Source: SZAS-79 sp964599095 (lineage in GTDB: Bacteria; Pseudomonadota; Gammaproteobacteria; Burkholderiales; SG8-39). From it: DNA of 64,000 nucleotides. A program made the position numbers and the translations under genes. The notes beneath the pieces are model-generated. The model saw nothing but the letters and a program-made list of their open reading frames with translations, made no database searches and was not told the DNA's origin. Shown here piece by piece: positions 51,895-60,669 of the stretch (the stretch's first letter is position 1; each line of letters opens with the position of its first letter). The stretch spans positions 1 to 64,000 of the forward strand of contig CAZREB010000019.1 of NCBI GenBank assembly GCA_964599095.1. Reading direction: 5' to 3'.

Positions 51895-53112
51895 TCAGCG
51901 CGAGTCCGCCGACCGGTACTTGTCGTAGACCACGCCCTTGGCGTACAGCGCGGCGATCTGCTCTTCGTTCATGCCCAGGCCCTTGAGCGTCGCGTCGGTC
52001 TGCTGGCCGAGCCACGGCGCGGGTGCGGGCTTGCGCGTGAACTCGGCGCTCGCCTTGACCGGAGAGCCCATGTTCTTCATCCGGCCGATCTTCGGGTGGT
52101 CGACTTCGGTCACCATGTCGCGCGCGAGGATGTGCGGGTCGGCGACCGCCTGGTCGTACGTGTAGACCGGGCCGCCCGGCACCCCGGCCGCATCGAGCTT
52201 CGCCACCCAGTGCGCCGTGGGCGCGCTCAACAGCACCGATTCGATCGCCTCCTGCAAGGCATCGACATTCCTGAGCCGGGCCTCCACCGGGTTGAAACGC
52301 GGGTCGGAGAGCAGCGCCGGCTTTTCGAGCACCTGGGTGCACAACGCCTTCCAGAGCTTGTCGTTGTTCCCGCCGACGGTCACGTAGCCGTCCTGGGTCT
52401 TGTAGGCCTGGTAAGGCGCGTTCCTGCGGTGGCGGGTGCCGTTGGCCAGCGGCAGCTCGCCGGCGCCGAAATACGCGCCGAACTCCCAGAACGTCCACGC
52501 AAATCCGGATTCGAGCAGCGAGGTGTCGAGGAAGATCCCCTCGCCGGTCTTCATCTTCCTGATGTATGCGCCGAGGATCGCGTAGAGCATCGTCGATCCG
52601 GCGGCGATGTCGTTCATTGCGATGCCGACCTTGGCCGGGCGGCCGCCGGGCTCGCCGGTCATGCGCATGATGCCGCTCATGCCTTGCGCGATGATGTCGA
52701 ATCCGCCGCGGCCGCCGTACGGACCCGTCTGGCCGAAGCCGGAGATCGATGCGTAGATGACGCCGGGGTTGATCCTGCGGATCGAGTCGTAGTCGATGCC
52801 GAGCTTCTTCATGACGCCGGGCCGGTAGTTTTCGACGATGATGTCGGCCCCGGCGGCCATGCGCATGAAGATGTCCTTGCCTTCGGGCGCCTTGATGTCG
52901 AGCGCGATGCTCTTCTTGTTCCGGTTCAGCACTGCGAAACAGTAGCTCTCGCCGTTGACGATCGGCGCGAGGCGCCGCGCGCCGTCGCCTTCGGGAAACG
53001 ACTCGACCTTGGTCACGTCGGCGCCCATGTCGGCCAGCATCAGCGTGCAGTAGGGCCCGGCCATCAGCAGCGTGAAATCCAGCACCTTCACTCCGTCTAG
53101 AGGAAGCGACAC
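51895..53112 (-). CDS. Class III CoA transferase (CaiB/BaiF family)
   Basis: A 405-residue enzyme with a GTG start at 53112, chosen for AGGAGA eleven bases upstream and the canonical opening SLPLDGVKVLDFTLLMAGPY. Other blocks: LADMGADVTKVESFPEGDGA, NRNKKSIALDIKAPEGKDIF, YASISGFGQTGPYGGRGGFD and the catalytic aspartate in GIAMNDIAAGSTMLYA. It is divergent from the second UGSC locus with a 165-base shared promoter region, so it may activate the acid processed there. Confidence 0.93.
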   Translation of the reverse strand: MSLPLDGVKVLDFTLLMAGPYCTLMLADMGADVTKVESFPEGDGARRLAPIVNGESYCFAVLNRNKKSIALDIKAPEGKDIFMRMAAGADIIVENYRPGVMKKLGIDYDSIRRINPGVIYASISGFGQTGPYGGRGGFDIIAQGMSGIMRMTGEPGGRPAKVGIAMNDIAAGSTMLYAILGAYIRKMKTGEGIFLDTSLLESGFAWTFWEFGAYFGAGELPLANGTRHRRNAPYQAYKTQDGYVTVGGNNDKLWKALCTQVLEKPALLSDPRFNPVEARLRNVDALQEAIESVLLSAPTAHWVAKLDAAGVPGGPVYTYDQAVADPHILARDMVTEVDHPKIGRMKNMGSPVKASAEFTRKPAPAPWLGQQTDATLKGLGMNEEQIAALYAKGVVYDKYRSADSR

Positions 53113-53277
53113 GATCGTTCTCCTGGGTTGCGCGGCGCGCGCCCGTGAAAGCCGCGTGCAAGGATGAATCAGCCCGGACGATTCTATCGCCTCGATTCGA
53201 AACACGGCTGCAAGACGCACTGTTGTTTCGAACCAGCGATGGACGGTCCCGGCAAAAGGGGCGACCATCGCCGCACC

Positions 53278-54363
53278 ATGGAATCCGCCGCCGCAATGCT
53301 GCCGCGCATCGTCGAAGCCGAAGACCTCGAAGCCGCCGTCGAGCTCTGCTACCGGGAAAAGTGGACCGACGGCCTGCCGGTGATCCCGGCGACCGAGAAA
53401 CCGGTGCGCCGCATCATCGACTATCTCGGCATGAAGCCGGATCACGTCATCGGGATCGTGCCGCCGCGACGGCGTATCGCAACCGTGGAAAAAGTTGCGA
53501 TCAACTGCGTGATGGCGGGCTGCCTGCCGGAATACGTGCCGATCGTGATCGCCGCGCTGCAGGCGATCCTCGAGCCGGAATTCAACCTCGAAGGCGTCCA
53601 GACGACCACCAACCCGTGCGCCCCGCTGGTCATGGTCAGCGGCCCGGCGGTGCGCAGATTCGGGTTCAACACCAGGGACTGCGCGCTCGGCCACGGCTCG
53701 CGCGCCAACGCAGCCATCGGGCGCGCGGTCAGGCTGATCCTGTGGAACATTGGCGGCGGTTACCCGGGGTCGCCGTGCCGCACGACGCACGGCCACCCGG
53801 GTTACTACAGCTACTGCATCGCCGAAGACCCGGAGACCAATCCATGGGAGCCGCTGCATGTCACGCGCGGCTTCAGCGCCGAGGACACGGTGGTCACGGT
53901 GACTGCGGTCGACGGCCCGCACTCGGTCGCCACCGGTGCGCTCGTGAACACGCCGCAGCAGGTCCTGACGAACATCGCGGACTCGATCGCCCGGCTGGGC
54001 AGCAACAACCAGTACGGCGGGCAGCTGGTGGTCGTGCTCGGGCCGATGGCGGCGAAGTGCCTTGCCGACGGCGGCTACGACAAGGCGCAGGTGGTCGACG
54101 AGCTGATGCAGCGAGCGACGCGGCCGGTGGCCGAGGTCCTGCGCAACAAGAACATCGACCACATGCCGGCGGACGAACTGGCCGAACTGCGCTCGAGGAA
54201 GGACGATGACCTGTTCCACTACATCCGCTATGCCGGCAACGTCGTGCTGCTGACCACCGGCAGCTGGGGGGCGGTGGGAGGCTATGCGGCCGTCTGCCCG
54301 GGTTGGGGCCATTTCGGCGGCTACACCCAGAGCAAGCGTGTGCAATTTCCCAAGGGGGCCTGA
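53278..54363 (+). CDS. Paralogous companion of UGSC selenoprotein, unknown function
   Basis: A 361-residue protein. ATG 53278 is preferred because it aligns with the start of the paralogue at 38814; the frame is open back to ATG 53164. Shared blocks: KWTDGLPVIPATEKPV, INCVMAGCLPEYVPIVIAAL, GVQTTTNPCAPLVMVSGPAV, SRANAAIGRAVRLILWNIGG and PWEPLHVTRGFS. Conserved cysteines are again in MAGC and YSYC. No membrane segment or known domain is recognised. Three bases separate it from the UGSC gene; here it comes first, while at the other locus it comes second. Confidence 0.83.
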   Translation: MESAAAMLPRIVEAEDLEAAVELCYREKWTDGLPVIPATEKPVRRIIDYLGMKPDHVIGIVPPRRRIATVEKVAINCVMAGCLPEYVPIVIAALQAILEPEFNLEGVQTTTNPCAPLVMVSGPAVRRFGFNTRDCALGHGSRANAAIGRAVRLILWNIGGGYPGSPCRTTHGHPGYYSYCIAEDPETNPWEPLHVTRGFSAEDTVVTVTAVDGPHSVATGALVNTPQQVLTNIADSIARLGSNNQYGGQLVVVLGPMAAKCLADGGYDKAQVVDELMQRATRPVAEVLRNKNIDHMPADELAELRSRKDDDLFHYIRYAGNVVLLTTGSWGAVGGYAAVCPGWGHFGGYTQSKRVQFPKGA

Positions 54364-54366
54364 ACC

Positions 54367-54903
54367 ATGGTGATCGGCGTATTCAATCCGGTCGGCGAAG
54401 TCGCGCCGATCGAGTCCGTAAAGGCGACGAAGCTCGCGGGACTGGACGGCAAGTCCGTCGGCTTCATCTTCAACCACCACCCGGCCGTGACCGGCCTGTG
54501 GGCGCAGTTGGAAAACAGCATCGAGCGCGATTTCCGGCCGAACCTAGTGCGCCGCGTGGCGAAGCCGAACATCTCGATGGCCCAGCCCAGGGAGCAGCTT
54601 GCCGCGCTGGCCGCCGAAGTCGACTACACCCTGGTCGGCGTAGGCGCCTGAGGGTCCTGCACCGCCGCCGCCGTGCGCGATGGCTGTTCGCTGGTCCAGC
54701 TCGGAAAGCCCGTCGTGGTGATCGTCCAGGCCACGTTCGAGAGCGCTGCGCGCGTGCACGCCAGGGGTCTCGGATGCCCCGACCTCGCAATCTGTGCCTA
54801 CCCCCATCCGTCGCCCGGCGCACCGGCCGGGCAGGACGTCATGGAGAAACTGGCGATCGAGGTCCGCGACCGGGTCGTCGAGTTGATGTCCGGCGGTCGA
54901 TGA
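54367..54903 (+). CDS. UGSC-family selenoprotein (in-frame TGA = Sec95)
   Basis: A 178-residue protein if TGA 54649-54651 is read as selenocysteine. Before it: AEVDYTLVGVGA; after it: GSCTAAAVRDGCSLVQLGKP, then 64 further residues to TGA 54901-54903. Length, Sec position and the U-G-S-C-T core match the gene at 38284, while the rest is strongly diverged, so selection has kept the TGA. The C-terminal part is well-formed coding sequence (DVMEKLAIEVRDRVVELMSG). The role is unknown; a redox or reductive lyase function is inferred from the motif. A family B repeat begins right after the stop. Confidence 0.87.
54677..54691 (+). promoter_or_regulatory. Weak SECIS candidate after the second UGA
   Basis: GCGA (54677-54680), loop TGGCTGT, TCGC (54688-54691), with the loop starting 29 bases after the UGA and a G at its second position. 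The stem is short; a competing five-pair stem lies at 54658-54677. Folding is needed to choose. Confidence 0.3.
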
Positions 54904-54979
54904 ATGTACCGGCGCCGATACACCAACTACCCTGAGAGCCAGCAACGGCGCGGTCCTCTAGGATAGATTCTCGAAGATT
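54904..54979. repeat. Family B repeat, copy 5
   Basis: ATGTACCGGCGCCGATACAC, then CCAACTACCCTGAGAGCCAG (left arm of the hairpin diverged), ACGGCGCGG and a GATTCTCGAAGATT end. It directly follows the selenoprotein stop codon. Confidence 0.7.
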
Positions 54980-55116
54980 TGGTGTTCATGCGGGTCGCAA
55001 CGAGACCAGCACGCAGTCCCTGACCGCCCTTGTCAGACCGTTGTTACACATTTCCTGTTGTGCGTTTGCCGCCGCGGCGGTTCAATGGGAAATCGATCGC
55101 TCCCGGGGAGCCCGGC

Positions 55117-55515
55117 ATGAAAATCGTCAAGGCAATCGTTCTGGCAGCCGCCGTCGCCACCGCCGTCGCTCCGGGGTTGGCGGAAGCGCGAGGCCGCGGC
55201 GGATGGGGCTTCGGCTGGGGGCTGGGCCTCGGCCTCGCATTCAGCGCACCGCTCTACGCGTCGGCGTACTACGGCCCGCGCTATTACGCCCCCTACGTGT
55301 ACGCGCCGCCGGTCTATGTCCCGCCGTACGCCTATTCGTATCCGGCCCCGGCTTATGTGGAGCCGCCTGCCTACGCGCAGCAACCCGCGCCACCAGTGCA
55401 GCAGGCGCAGGCGCCCATGTGGTACTTCTGCCCGGCGTCCAACGGGTATTACCCGTACGTGAGGGAATGCGCCTCCGGCTGGCAGGCCGTTTCGCCGCGC
55501 CCGCCGGGGTACTGA
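55117..55515 (+). CDS. Tyr/Pro-rich secreted protein
   Basis: A 132-residue protein from ATG 55117 behind GGGGAG. The signal peptide is about residues 1-24 (AVAPGLAEARG). A glycine-rich stretch (GWGFGWGLGLGLAFS) is followed by a Tyr-Pro-rich region (YAPYVYAPPVYVPPYAYSYP). The C-terminal block WYFCPASNGYYPYVRECASG with WQAV is common at the ends of small proteobacterial surface or envelope proteins. Two cysteines there may form a disulfide. Function is not known; the gene stands alone. Confidence 0.7.
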   Translation: MKIVKAIVLAAAVATAVAPGLAEARGRGGWGFGWGLGLGLAFSAPLYASAYYGPRYYAPYVYAPPVYVPPYAYSYPAPAYVEPPAYAQQPAPPVQQAQAPMWYFCPASNGYYPYVRECASGWQAVSPRPPGY

Positions 55516-55521
55516 AGCGAA

Positions 55522-55603
55522 ATTGGTGTCAGGGTCGAATTTCGGAGGAAGGGAATCCGACCCGAAGGAAATTCAACCCAGGAAATTCGACCCTGACACC
55601 AAT
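55522..55603. repeat. Family A inverted repeat, copy 5 (variant)
   Basis: Perfect 21-base arms at 55522-55542 and 55583-55603, starting ATTGGTGTCAGGGTCGAATT, with a 40-base spacer that itself contains degenerate arm pieces. It lies between convergent genes and touches the SRAP gene stop, so it may terminate transcription in both directions. Confidence 0.82.
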
Positions 55604-56559
55604 CATGCGGCGCGGCGGTGCTCGTAGTAGGGCCGCTCGCGCCGGTCCAGCAGCGCATCCAGGGCCTTGCGGTCCGGGCCGGGATTCAGCCACGCGTCGA
55701 CGGCGCCGGCTTCCAGCGGAATGATGCAGCGGTCGTGCCCGGTCGCGGCCACTTCGGGCGGCGGGTCGTCGGTGATCGCCGCAAACGAATAAAGGTCCGG
55801 CCTGCCGGGCGACTGCCAGCGGTCCCAGAGGCAGGCGACCAGCATCGGGGCCGGCGAACGCGGGTTGAAATGCAGGACGACGTTCTGCGGTTTTTCGCCT
55901 TCGCGCAGCGGCCGCCGCTCGAAATCGTGCAGCGCGACGTTTTCGTAGAAGCTCTTCGCCACGAGGATCGCGTGGTGGCGGCCGAAGACGTGCTTCCAGA
56001 ATCCCTCGAGGTTGTCGCGGCGCGCGTTGTAGAGACCGTCGTACCTGCGATCGTAGGACTCCGGCTTGCCGTCCGGCCGGCAGTGGTAGCGCATCGGGCG
56101 GATCACGCGCCGGCCGTCCTGCACGATCGCGACCGGCGCATACCAGAACGGGAAGATCCTCGAGTCCTCCTCCGCCGGTTCGCTGCGGCCGAGGGCGGCC
56201 AGCTTGCCGATCGTCCACTTGATCTTACTCGTGGCGATGCGCTGGTCTTCGAGCGCCTTCCTGGTCTGCTTGACCGCGAGCGTGCGCTCTGCGTCGGCGA
56301 GGCGCTTGCGCAGCGCGAACAGGGATGACTCGAGTGAGTTGCGCACCTTGGCGCGATGGCGGTCGATCGAATCCTTGATCCGCTCCTCGACCGCGGTGCG
56401 CGGCGAGTCGAAATTCGCCTCGAAGGCGCGCGCGACCTTGATCGAGTCGTCCTGCAGCCGGCTGGCGAAGAGCTGCTCGATGGCCGAGAAATCCACGTCC
56501 GGCGCCACCATGCGCGCGAGCTTCTTCAGGTCCTGCTCGACCATTGCGGAATAGCACAT
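55603..56559 (-). CDS. SRAP (HMCES/YedK-like) DNA-protein crosslink sensor
   Basis: A 318-residue SRAP-domain protein. It starts MCYSAMVEQD, with Cys2 as the residue that crosslinks to abasic sites after removal of Met1. YNARRDNLEGFWKHVFGRHH carries the family asparagine, and GHDRCIIPLEAGAVDAWLNP the conserved histidine near the C-terminus. Compared with YedK (about 222 residues) it has an insertion of about 90 mostly helical residues near 50-130. It protects single-stranded DNA containing abasic sites. Its stop touches repeat A copy 5. Confidence 0.85.
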   Translation of the reverse strand: MCYSAMVEQDLKKLARMVAPDVDFSAIEQLFASRLQDDSIKVARAFEANFDSPRTAVEERIKDSIDRHRAKVRNSLESSLFALRKRLADAERTLAVKQTRKALEDQRIATSKIKWTIGKLAALGRSEPAEEDSRIFPFWYAPVAIVQDGRRVIRPMRYHCRPDGKPESYDRRYDGLYNARRDNLEGFWKHVFGRHHAILVAKSFYENVALHDFERRPLREGEKPQNVVLHFNPRSPAPMLVACLWDRWQSPGRPDLYSFAAITDDPPPEVAATGHDRCIIPLEAGAVDAWLNPGPDRKALDALLDRRERPYYEHRRAA

Positions 56560-56585
56560 GGGCGGATTCTACCCGCGCCAAAAAG

Positions 56586-56655
56586 GGGGCCAGGCTCGAT
56601 TTCCCTGCTGAGCGCCGATGGACGAAGCGGTCCGCTGTAAGTCGAGCCTGGCCCC
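56586..56655. repeat. Family A-like inverted repeat downstream of pstB, terminator-like
   Basis: Arms GGGGCCAGGCTCGA (56586-56599) and TCGAGCCTGGCCCC (56642-56655) with a 42-base spacer. On the pstB strand the final arm is followed by five Ts, as in an intrinsic terminator. It lies six bases after the pstB stop and upstream of the SRAP gene. Confidence 0.7.
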
Positions 56656-56661
56656 TTCTCT

Positions 56662-57507
56662 TCAGCCGAAGCGCCCGGTGATGTAGTCTTCGGTCTGCTT
56701 CCTCTTGGGCTTGATGAAGATCGTGTCGGTGACGTCGTACTCGATCAACTCGCCCAGGTACATGTAGGCGGTGTAATCCGACACCCGGGCGGCCTGCTGC
56801 ATGTTGTGGGTAACGATGACAACGGTGTAGTCGGTCTTGAGCTCATGGATGAGTTCTTCGACCTTCGCAGTCGAGATCGGGTCCAGCGCCGAGCACGGTT
56901 CGTCCAGCAGCAGGATTTCCGGCTTGATCGCAATTCCGCGTGCGATGCACAGGCGCTGCTGCTGCCCGCCGGAGAGGCTGTAGCCGCTCTGCCTGAGCTT
57001 GTCCTTGACCTCGCCCCAGAGCGCGGCGCGAGTAAGGGCCCATTCGACCCGTTCGTCCATGTCGCGCGTGCCCAGCCTCTCGAACAGGCGGACGCCGAAC
57101 GCGATGTTGTCGTAGATCGACATCGGGAACGGCGTGGGCTTCTGGAAAACCATGCCGATCTTCGCGCGCAGGAGCGATACGTCCTGCTTCGTCGTGATCA
57201 GGTCCTCGCCGTCCATGAGCACCTGGCCTTCGGCCCGCTGTTCGGGATAGAGCGAATACATGCGATTGAAGACCCGCAGCAGGGTCGACTTGCCGCAGCC
57301 CGAGGGACCGATGAATGCGGTCACCTTCTTCTCGGGGACATCCATCGTGATCGACTTCAGCGCCTGGAATTTTCCGTAGTAGAAGCTCAGGTCGCGTACC
57401 ATGAGCTTCGCCCGGAATTCGGGCTGGACCGTTCCTGCCGAGCGTTCCGACGCCCCGAATGACTGCGGCCTGCGCGACAGGATGGTATTGCCGGTGGCGG
57501 GTTCCAC
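56662..57507 (-). CDS. pstB: PstB, phosphate ABC transporter ATPase
   Basis: A 281-residue ATPase. Walker A GPSGCGKST at 67-75, signature LSGGQQQR at 178-185, Walker B ILLLDEP at about 198-204, and VIVTHNMQQAARVSDYTAYM as switch region typical of PstB. The N-terminal extension of about 30 residues is unusual but common in related species. It powers PstA-PstC and takes part in PhoR inhibition with PhoU. It is the last gene of the operon. Confidence 0.96.
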   Translation of the reverse strand: MEPATGNTILSRRPQSFGASERSAGTVQPEFRAKLMVRDLSFYYGKFQALKSITMDVPEKKVTAFIGPSGCGKSTLLRVFNRMYSLYPEQRAEGQVLMDGEDLITTKQDVSLLRAKIGMVFQKPTPFPMSIYDNIAFGVRLFERLGTRDMDERVEWALTRAALWGEVKDKLRQSGYSLSGGQQQRLCIARGIAIKPEILLLDEPCSALDPISTAKVEELIHELKTDYTVVIVTHNMQQAARVSDYTAYMYLGELIEYDVTDTIFIKPKRKQTEDYITGRFG

Positions 57508-57523
57508 TACCTTCTCCTTCGAA

Positions 57524-58387
57524 TCATGACTGCCTGCGGAACATGGACCGCGCGATGATGTTCAGCACGAGCACGGCAAGCGTGATGAGCGCGGCGCCCC
57601 CCCATGCCAGCCGGTGCCAGTCCTCGTACGGGCTCATCGCGAACTGGAAGATCACCACCGGCAGGTTCGACATGGGCGCGTTCATGTTGTTCGACCAGAA
57701 CTGGTTGTTCAGCGACGTGAACAGCAGCGGCGCGGTCTCGCCGCTGATCCTCGCCACCGCAAGCAGGATGCCGGTGAGGATCCCGGTGCGCGCGGCGCGG
57801 TAGGTGATCAGCGTGATCATCTTCCAGGTCGGGCACCCCAGCGCGACGGCCGCTTCGCGCAATGCACCCGGCACGAGCTTGAGCATGTCGTCGGTCGTGC
57901 GCACCACGACCGGGACCACCAGGAGCGCAAGCGCGACCGATCCGGCCCAGCCCGAGAAATGCCCGACCTTGGCGACATAGACCGAATAGACGAACAACCC
58001 GATCACTATCGAAGGCGCGGACAGCAGCACGTCGTTCAGGAACCGGGTCGCAGAGGCGAGCCAGTTGTTCCTGCCGTACTCGGCAAGGTAGGTCCCCGCG
58101 AGTATCCCGATCGGCGTACCGAAGATCGTGCCGACGAACACCATGATCAGGCTTCCGTGGATCGCATTCGCAAGTCCGCCGTCGCTCCCGGGCGGCGGCG
58201 TCATCTGCGTGTACAGCGAGAGCCTGAGCAGGGCCGAGCCCCCTTCGTACAGGAGCGTCGCGAGGATCCACACGAGCCAGAACAGGCCGAACGCGAGCGC
58301 TACGGCCGAAATCGCCAGCATCACCGCATTGTGCCGCCTGCGGGACAGGTACACCGGATTTCGCGAGTCGATTGCGCTTGGCGTCAT
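57524..58387 (-). CDS. pstA: PstA, phosphate ABC transporter permease
   Basis: A 287-residue permease with about six hydrophobic segments. ATG 58387 follows the pstC stop by one base. Typical motifs: IVIGLFVYSVYVAKVGHFSG, the coupling loop VPGALREAAVALGCPTWKMI, and RISGETAPLLFTSLNNQFWS. It forms the phosphate channel with PstC. Confidence 0.95.
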   Translation of the reverse strand: MTPSAIDSRNPVYLSRRRHNAVMLAISAVALAFGLFWLVWILATLLYEGGSALLRLSLYTQMTPPPGSDGGLANAIHGSLIMVFVGTIFGTPIGILAGTYLAEYGRNNWLASATRFLNDVLLSAPSIVIGLFVYSVYVAKVGHFSGWAGSVALALLVVPVVVRTTDDMLKLVPGALREAAVALGCPTWKMITLITYRAARTGILTGILLAVARISGETAPLLFTSLNNQFWSNNMNAPMSNLPVVIFQFAMSPYEDWHRLAWGGAALITLAVLVLNIIARSMFRRQS

Positions 58388-58388
58388 T

Positions 58389-59408
58389 TCAGGTCCGAGC
58401 CCCTTCCTGACGCACAAGCCTCGACAGCAGGAGCTTCGCAAGCGCAAGGACGATGGTCGTGATGACGAACAGGATCAGGCCGAGTTCGTACAGGGCCGCG
58501 AAATACAGGTCGCCGACCGCCTCGGTGAATTCGTTCGCGAGCGCCGAAGCGATGCTGTTCCCGGGCGCCATCAGCGATCCCGACAGGCGGTGAGCGTTGC
58601 CGATCACGAACGTCACCGCCATCGTCTCGCCGAGGGCGCGCCCGAGGCCGAGCATTATCCCGCCCACCACCCCGACCTTCGTATAGGGCAGCACGATCCG
58701 GAACACGACTTCCCAGGTGGTCGCGCCCAGGCCGTAAGCCGACTCCTTGAGCATCGGCGGAACGATTTCGAACACGTCGCGCATGACCGCGGTGATGAAC
58801 GGGATGACCATGATCGAGAGAATGAGGCCGGAGGTGAACATGCCGATCCCCAGCGGCGGGCCTTCGAACAGCGTGCCGAGCAGCGGGACGTTCCCGAAGG
58901 CGGAGATCATTGCCGGCTGGACATGGGACTGCAGGATCGGCGCAAGCACGAACAGGCCCCACATGCCGTAGATGATCGACGGGATTGCCGCCAGCAGCTC
59001 GATTGCGGTCCCGAGGGGGCGCTTCAGCCAGTTCGGCGCCAGTTCGGTCAGGAACAGCGCGATCCCGAAGCTCACCGGGATGCCGATCGCCATTGCGATC
59101 ATCGAGCTCACCAGGGTGCCGAAGATCGGCACGAGCGCGCCGAAATTCTCCTGCACCGGGTCCCAGTCGCTCGACCAGACGAAGGCGAGACCGTACTTCT
59201 GCAGGCTCAGGCTGCTGCCTATCAGCAGTGACACCATGATCGCGGCCAGGATGCTGAAGACCAGCAGCGCGAAAGCCCGGGTAACGTTTTCGAACAGCTT
59301 GTCCTTCCACCGCTCGGAAACCACGGGAGGCGGGGAGGAACGCCGGGAAGAATCGCTCATCGGGGAGGAGTGACTGCGTGTCAGTGCTGAGTCAAGAGTG
59401 GCGCTCAT
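58389..59408 (-). CDS. pstC: PstC, phosphate ABC transporter permease
   Basis: A 339-residue permease. It has a polar N-terminal tail, then about six hydrophobic segments; ATG 59408 is used, ATG 59360 (MSDSSRRSS) is also possible. Motifs: LLAAIPSIIYGMWGLFVLAP, the coupling loop PPMLKESAYGLGATTWEVVF, and GLGRALGETMAVTFVIGNAH. It pairs with PstA. A strong hairpin lies between pstS and this gene. Confidence 0.95.
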   Translation of the reverse strand: MSATLDSALTRSHSSPMSDSSRRSSPPPVVSERWKDKLFENVTRAFALLVFSILAAIMVSLLIGSSLSLQKYGLAFVWSSDWDPVQENFGALVPIFGTLVSSMIAMAIGIPVSFGIALFLTELAPNWLKRPLGTAIELLAAIPSIIYGMWGLFVLAPILQSHVQPAMISAFGNVPLLGTLFEGPPLGIGMFTSGLILSIMVIPFITAVMRDVFEIVPPMLKESAYGLGATTWEVVFRIVLPYTKVGVVGGIMLGLGRALGETMAVTFVIGNAHRLSGSLMAPGNSIASALANEFTEAVGDLYFAALYELGLILFVITTIVLALAKLLLSRLVRQEGART

Positions 59409-59453
59409 CGGCAGCTTCTTGTCCGGGCGATTCTATAGGCAAAAGCCGGGCCA

Positions 59454-59484
59454 CTGGCGCGCCGCCCTGCGAGCGGCGCGCCAG
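59454..59484 (-). terminator. Hairpin between pstS and pstC (partial terminator)
   Basis: CTGGCGCGCCGC (59454-59465), loop CCTGCGA, GCGGCGCGCCAG (59473-59484): a perfect 12-pair stem just after the pstS stop, with CTTTT a few bases further on the minus strand. It probably lets pstS be expressed more than pstCAB, by partial termination or mRNA stabilisation. Confidence 0.7.
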
Positions 59485-59505
59485 CCGGCACGAGGATGCT
59501 GGCGG

Positions 59506-60540
59506 CTAGTAAACGGGCTTGCCGGCCGCGTCTTTCAGGCCTTTCCAGGAAGACTGGATGATCTTGACGACAGGGTCCGGCATCGGGACGTAGTCGAGAT
59601 CGTCGGCCATCTTCGCTCCGTTCCTGAACGACCATTCGAAGAAGTGCAGCACCTGCTTGGCGTTCTCGGGCTTCTGCTGGACCTTGTGCATCAGGATGAA
59701 GGATGCACCGGTCATCGGCCAGCTGTCCTTGCCCGCCTGGTCGGTGAGGATCAGGTACATCCCCGGCGCCTTGTTCCAGTCGGCGCCGGCCGCGGCGGCC
59801 TTGAACGTGTCGTCGCTCGGCAGGACGGCGTGCGCGTCGCGATTCACCATCTTCGCCACCGACAGCTTGTTCTGCTTCGCGTAGGCATACTCGACGTAGC
59901 CGATGGCACCGTCGATGCGCCCTACGTAGGCGGCAACGCCTTCGTTGCCCTTGCCGCCCAGTCCGGTGGGCCACTTCACCGAAGTGCCTTCACCCACCGT
60001 CGATTTCCACTCGGGGCTGACTTTCGACAGGTAATTCACGAAGATGAACGTCGTTCCGGACCCGTCCGACCGCTCCACCACCGAAATCGCCTGGTCCGGC
60101 AGCTTCACGCCCTTGTTGATCGATGCGATCGCCGGGTCGTTCCATTTCTTCACCTTGCCCAGGTAGATATCGGCAAGCAGGGGGCCGGTCAGCGTGATCT
60201 CGCCGGAGTTCACACCCTTGATGTTGTACACCGGCACGACCCCGCCCATGATCGCCGGGAACTGGATCAGGCCGTTCTTGTCGAGGTCCTCGGGCTTCAT
60301 CGGCATGTCCGATGCGCCGAAATCCACTGTCTTCGCGGTGATCTGCTTGATGCCGCCGCCAGAGCCGATCGACTGGTAGTTCATGCCTACCCCGGTCGAC
60401 TTCTTGTAGGCGTCGGCCCATTTCGCATAGATCGGGTACGGGAACGTAGCGCCCGCGCCGGTGATATCCGCTCCAAACACGCTTCCGGCAACCAAGGCGG
60501 CGCTCAAGCCGAGGACTCGCAAACTTTTCAAGTTATTCAT
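59506..60540 (-). CDS. pstS: PstS, periplasmic phosphate-binding protein
   Basis: A 344-residue receptor; the signal peptide ends VAGSVFGADI. PstS motifs: GAGATFPYPIYAKWADAYKK, the phosphate-binding SIGSGGGIKQITAKTVDFGA, RSDGSGTTFIFVNYLSKVSP and GNEGVAAYVGRIDGAIGYVE. It delivers phosphate to PstCA. A Pho box lies 68 bases upstream, so it is expected to be induced by phosphate starvation through PhoB. Confidence 0.97.
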   Translation of the reverse strand: MNNLKSLRVLGLSAALVAGSVFGADITGAGATFPYPIYAKWADAYKKSTGVGMNYQSIGSGGGIKQITAKTVDFGASDMPMKPEDLDKNGLIQFPAIMGGVVPVYNIKGVNSGEITLTGPLLADIYLGKVKKWNDPAIASINKGVKLPDQAISVVERSDGSGTTFIFVNYLSKVSPEWKSTVGEGTSVKWPTGLGGKGNEGVAAYVGRIDGAIGYVEYAYAKQNKLSVAKMVNRDAHAVLPSDDTFKAAAAGADWNKAPGMYLILTDQAGKDSWPMTGASFILMHKVQQKPENAKQVLHFFEWSFRNGAKMADDLDYVPMPDPVVKIIQSSWKGLKDAAGKPVY

Positions 60541-60607
60541 TTATCCGCTCCTTCAAGAGATTCGAAATCAACCTGCTTCGAGTGTCGGCAGAGTCTGAGG
60601 GTTGCGT

Positions 60608-60625
60608 GTTACAGGGTGATTACAG
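60608..60625 (-). promoter_or_regulatory. Pho box upstream of pstS
   Basis: On the pstS strand it reads CTGTAATCACCCTGTAAC: two CTGTNAN heptamers separated by four bases, as in the CTGTCAT-N4-CTGTCAC consensus. It is positioned 68-85 bases before the pstS start. It is the only clear example found in the phosphate cluster. Confidence 0.75.
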
Positions 60626-60626
60626 C

Positions 60627-60654
60627 GCCCCCATGCCCGACAGGCCCCGGGGGC
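60627..60654 (-). terminator. Possible terminator hairpin after phoR
   Basis: GCCCCC (60627-60632) and GGGGGC (60649-60654) pair around an inner ATGCCC/GGGCAT alternative. It lies 16 bases after the phoR stop and just before the Pho box. There is no T run, so termination is uncertain. Confidence 0.35.
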
Positions 60655-60669
60655 ATCGCACGGCCGGAA

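Noticed and set aside
51895..54480. An 861-residue fusion protein of an N-terminal extension and CoA transferase
   Set aside because: The extension is antisense to the companion gene and low complexity; the GTG at 53112 with AGGAGA gives a normal-length enzyme.
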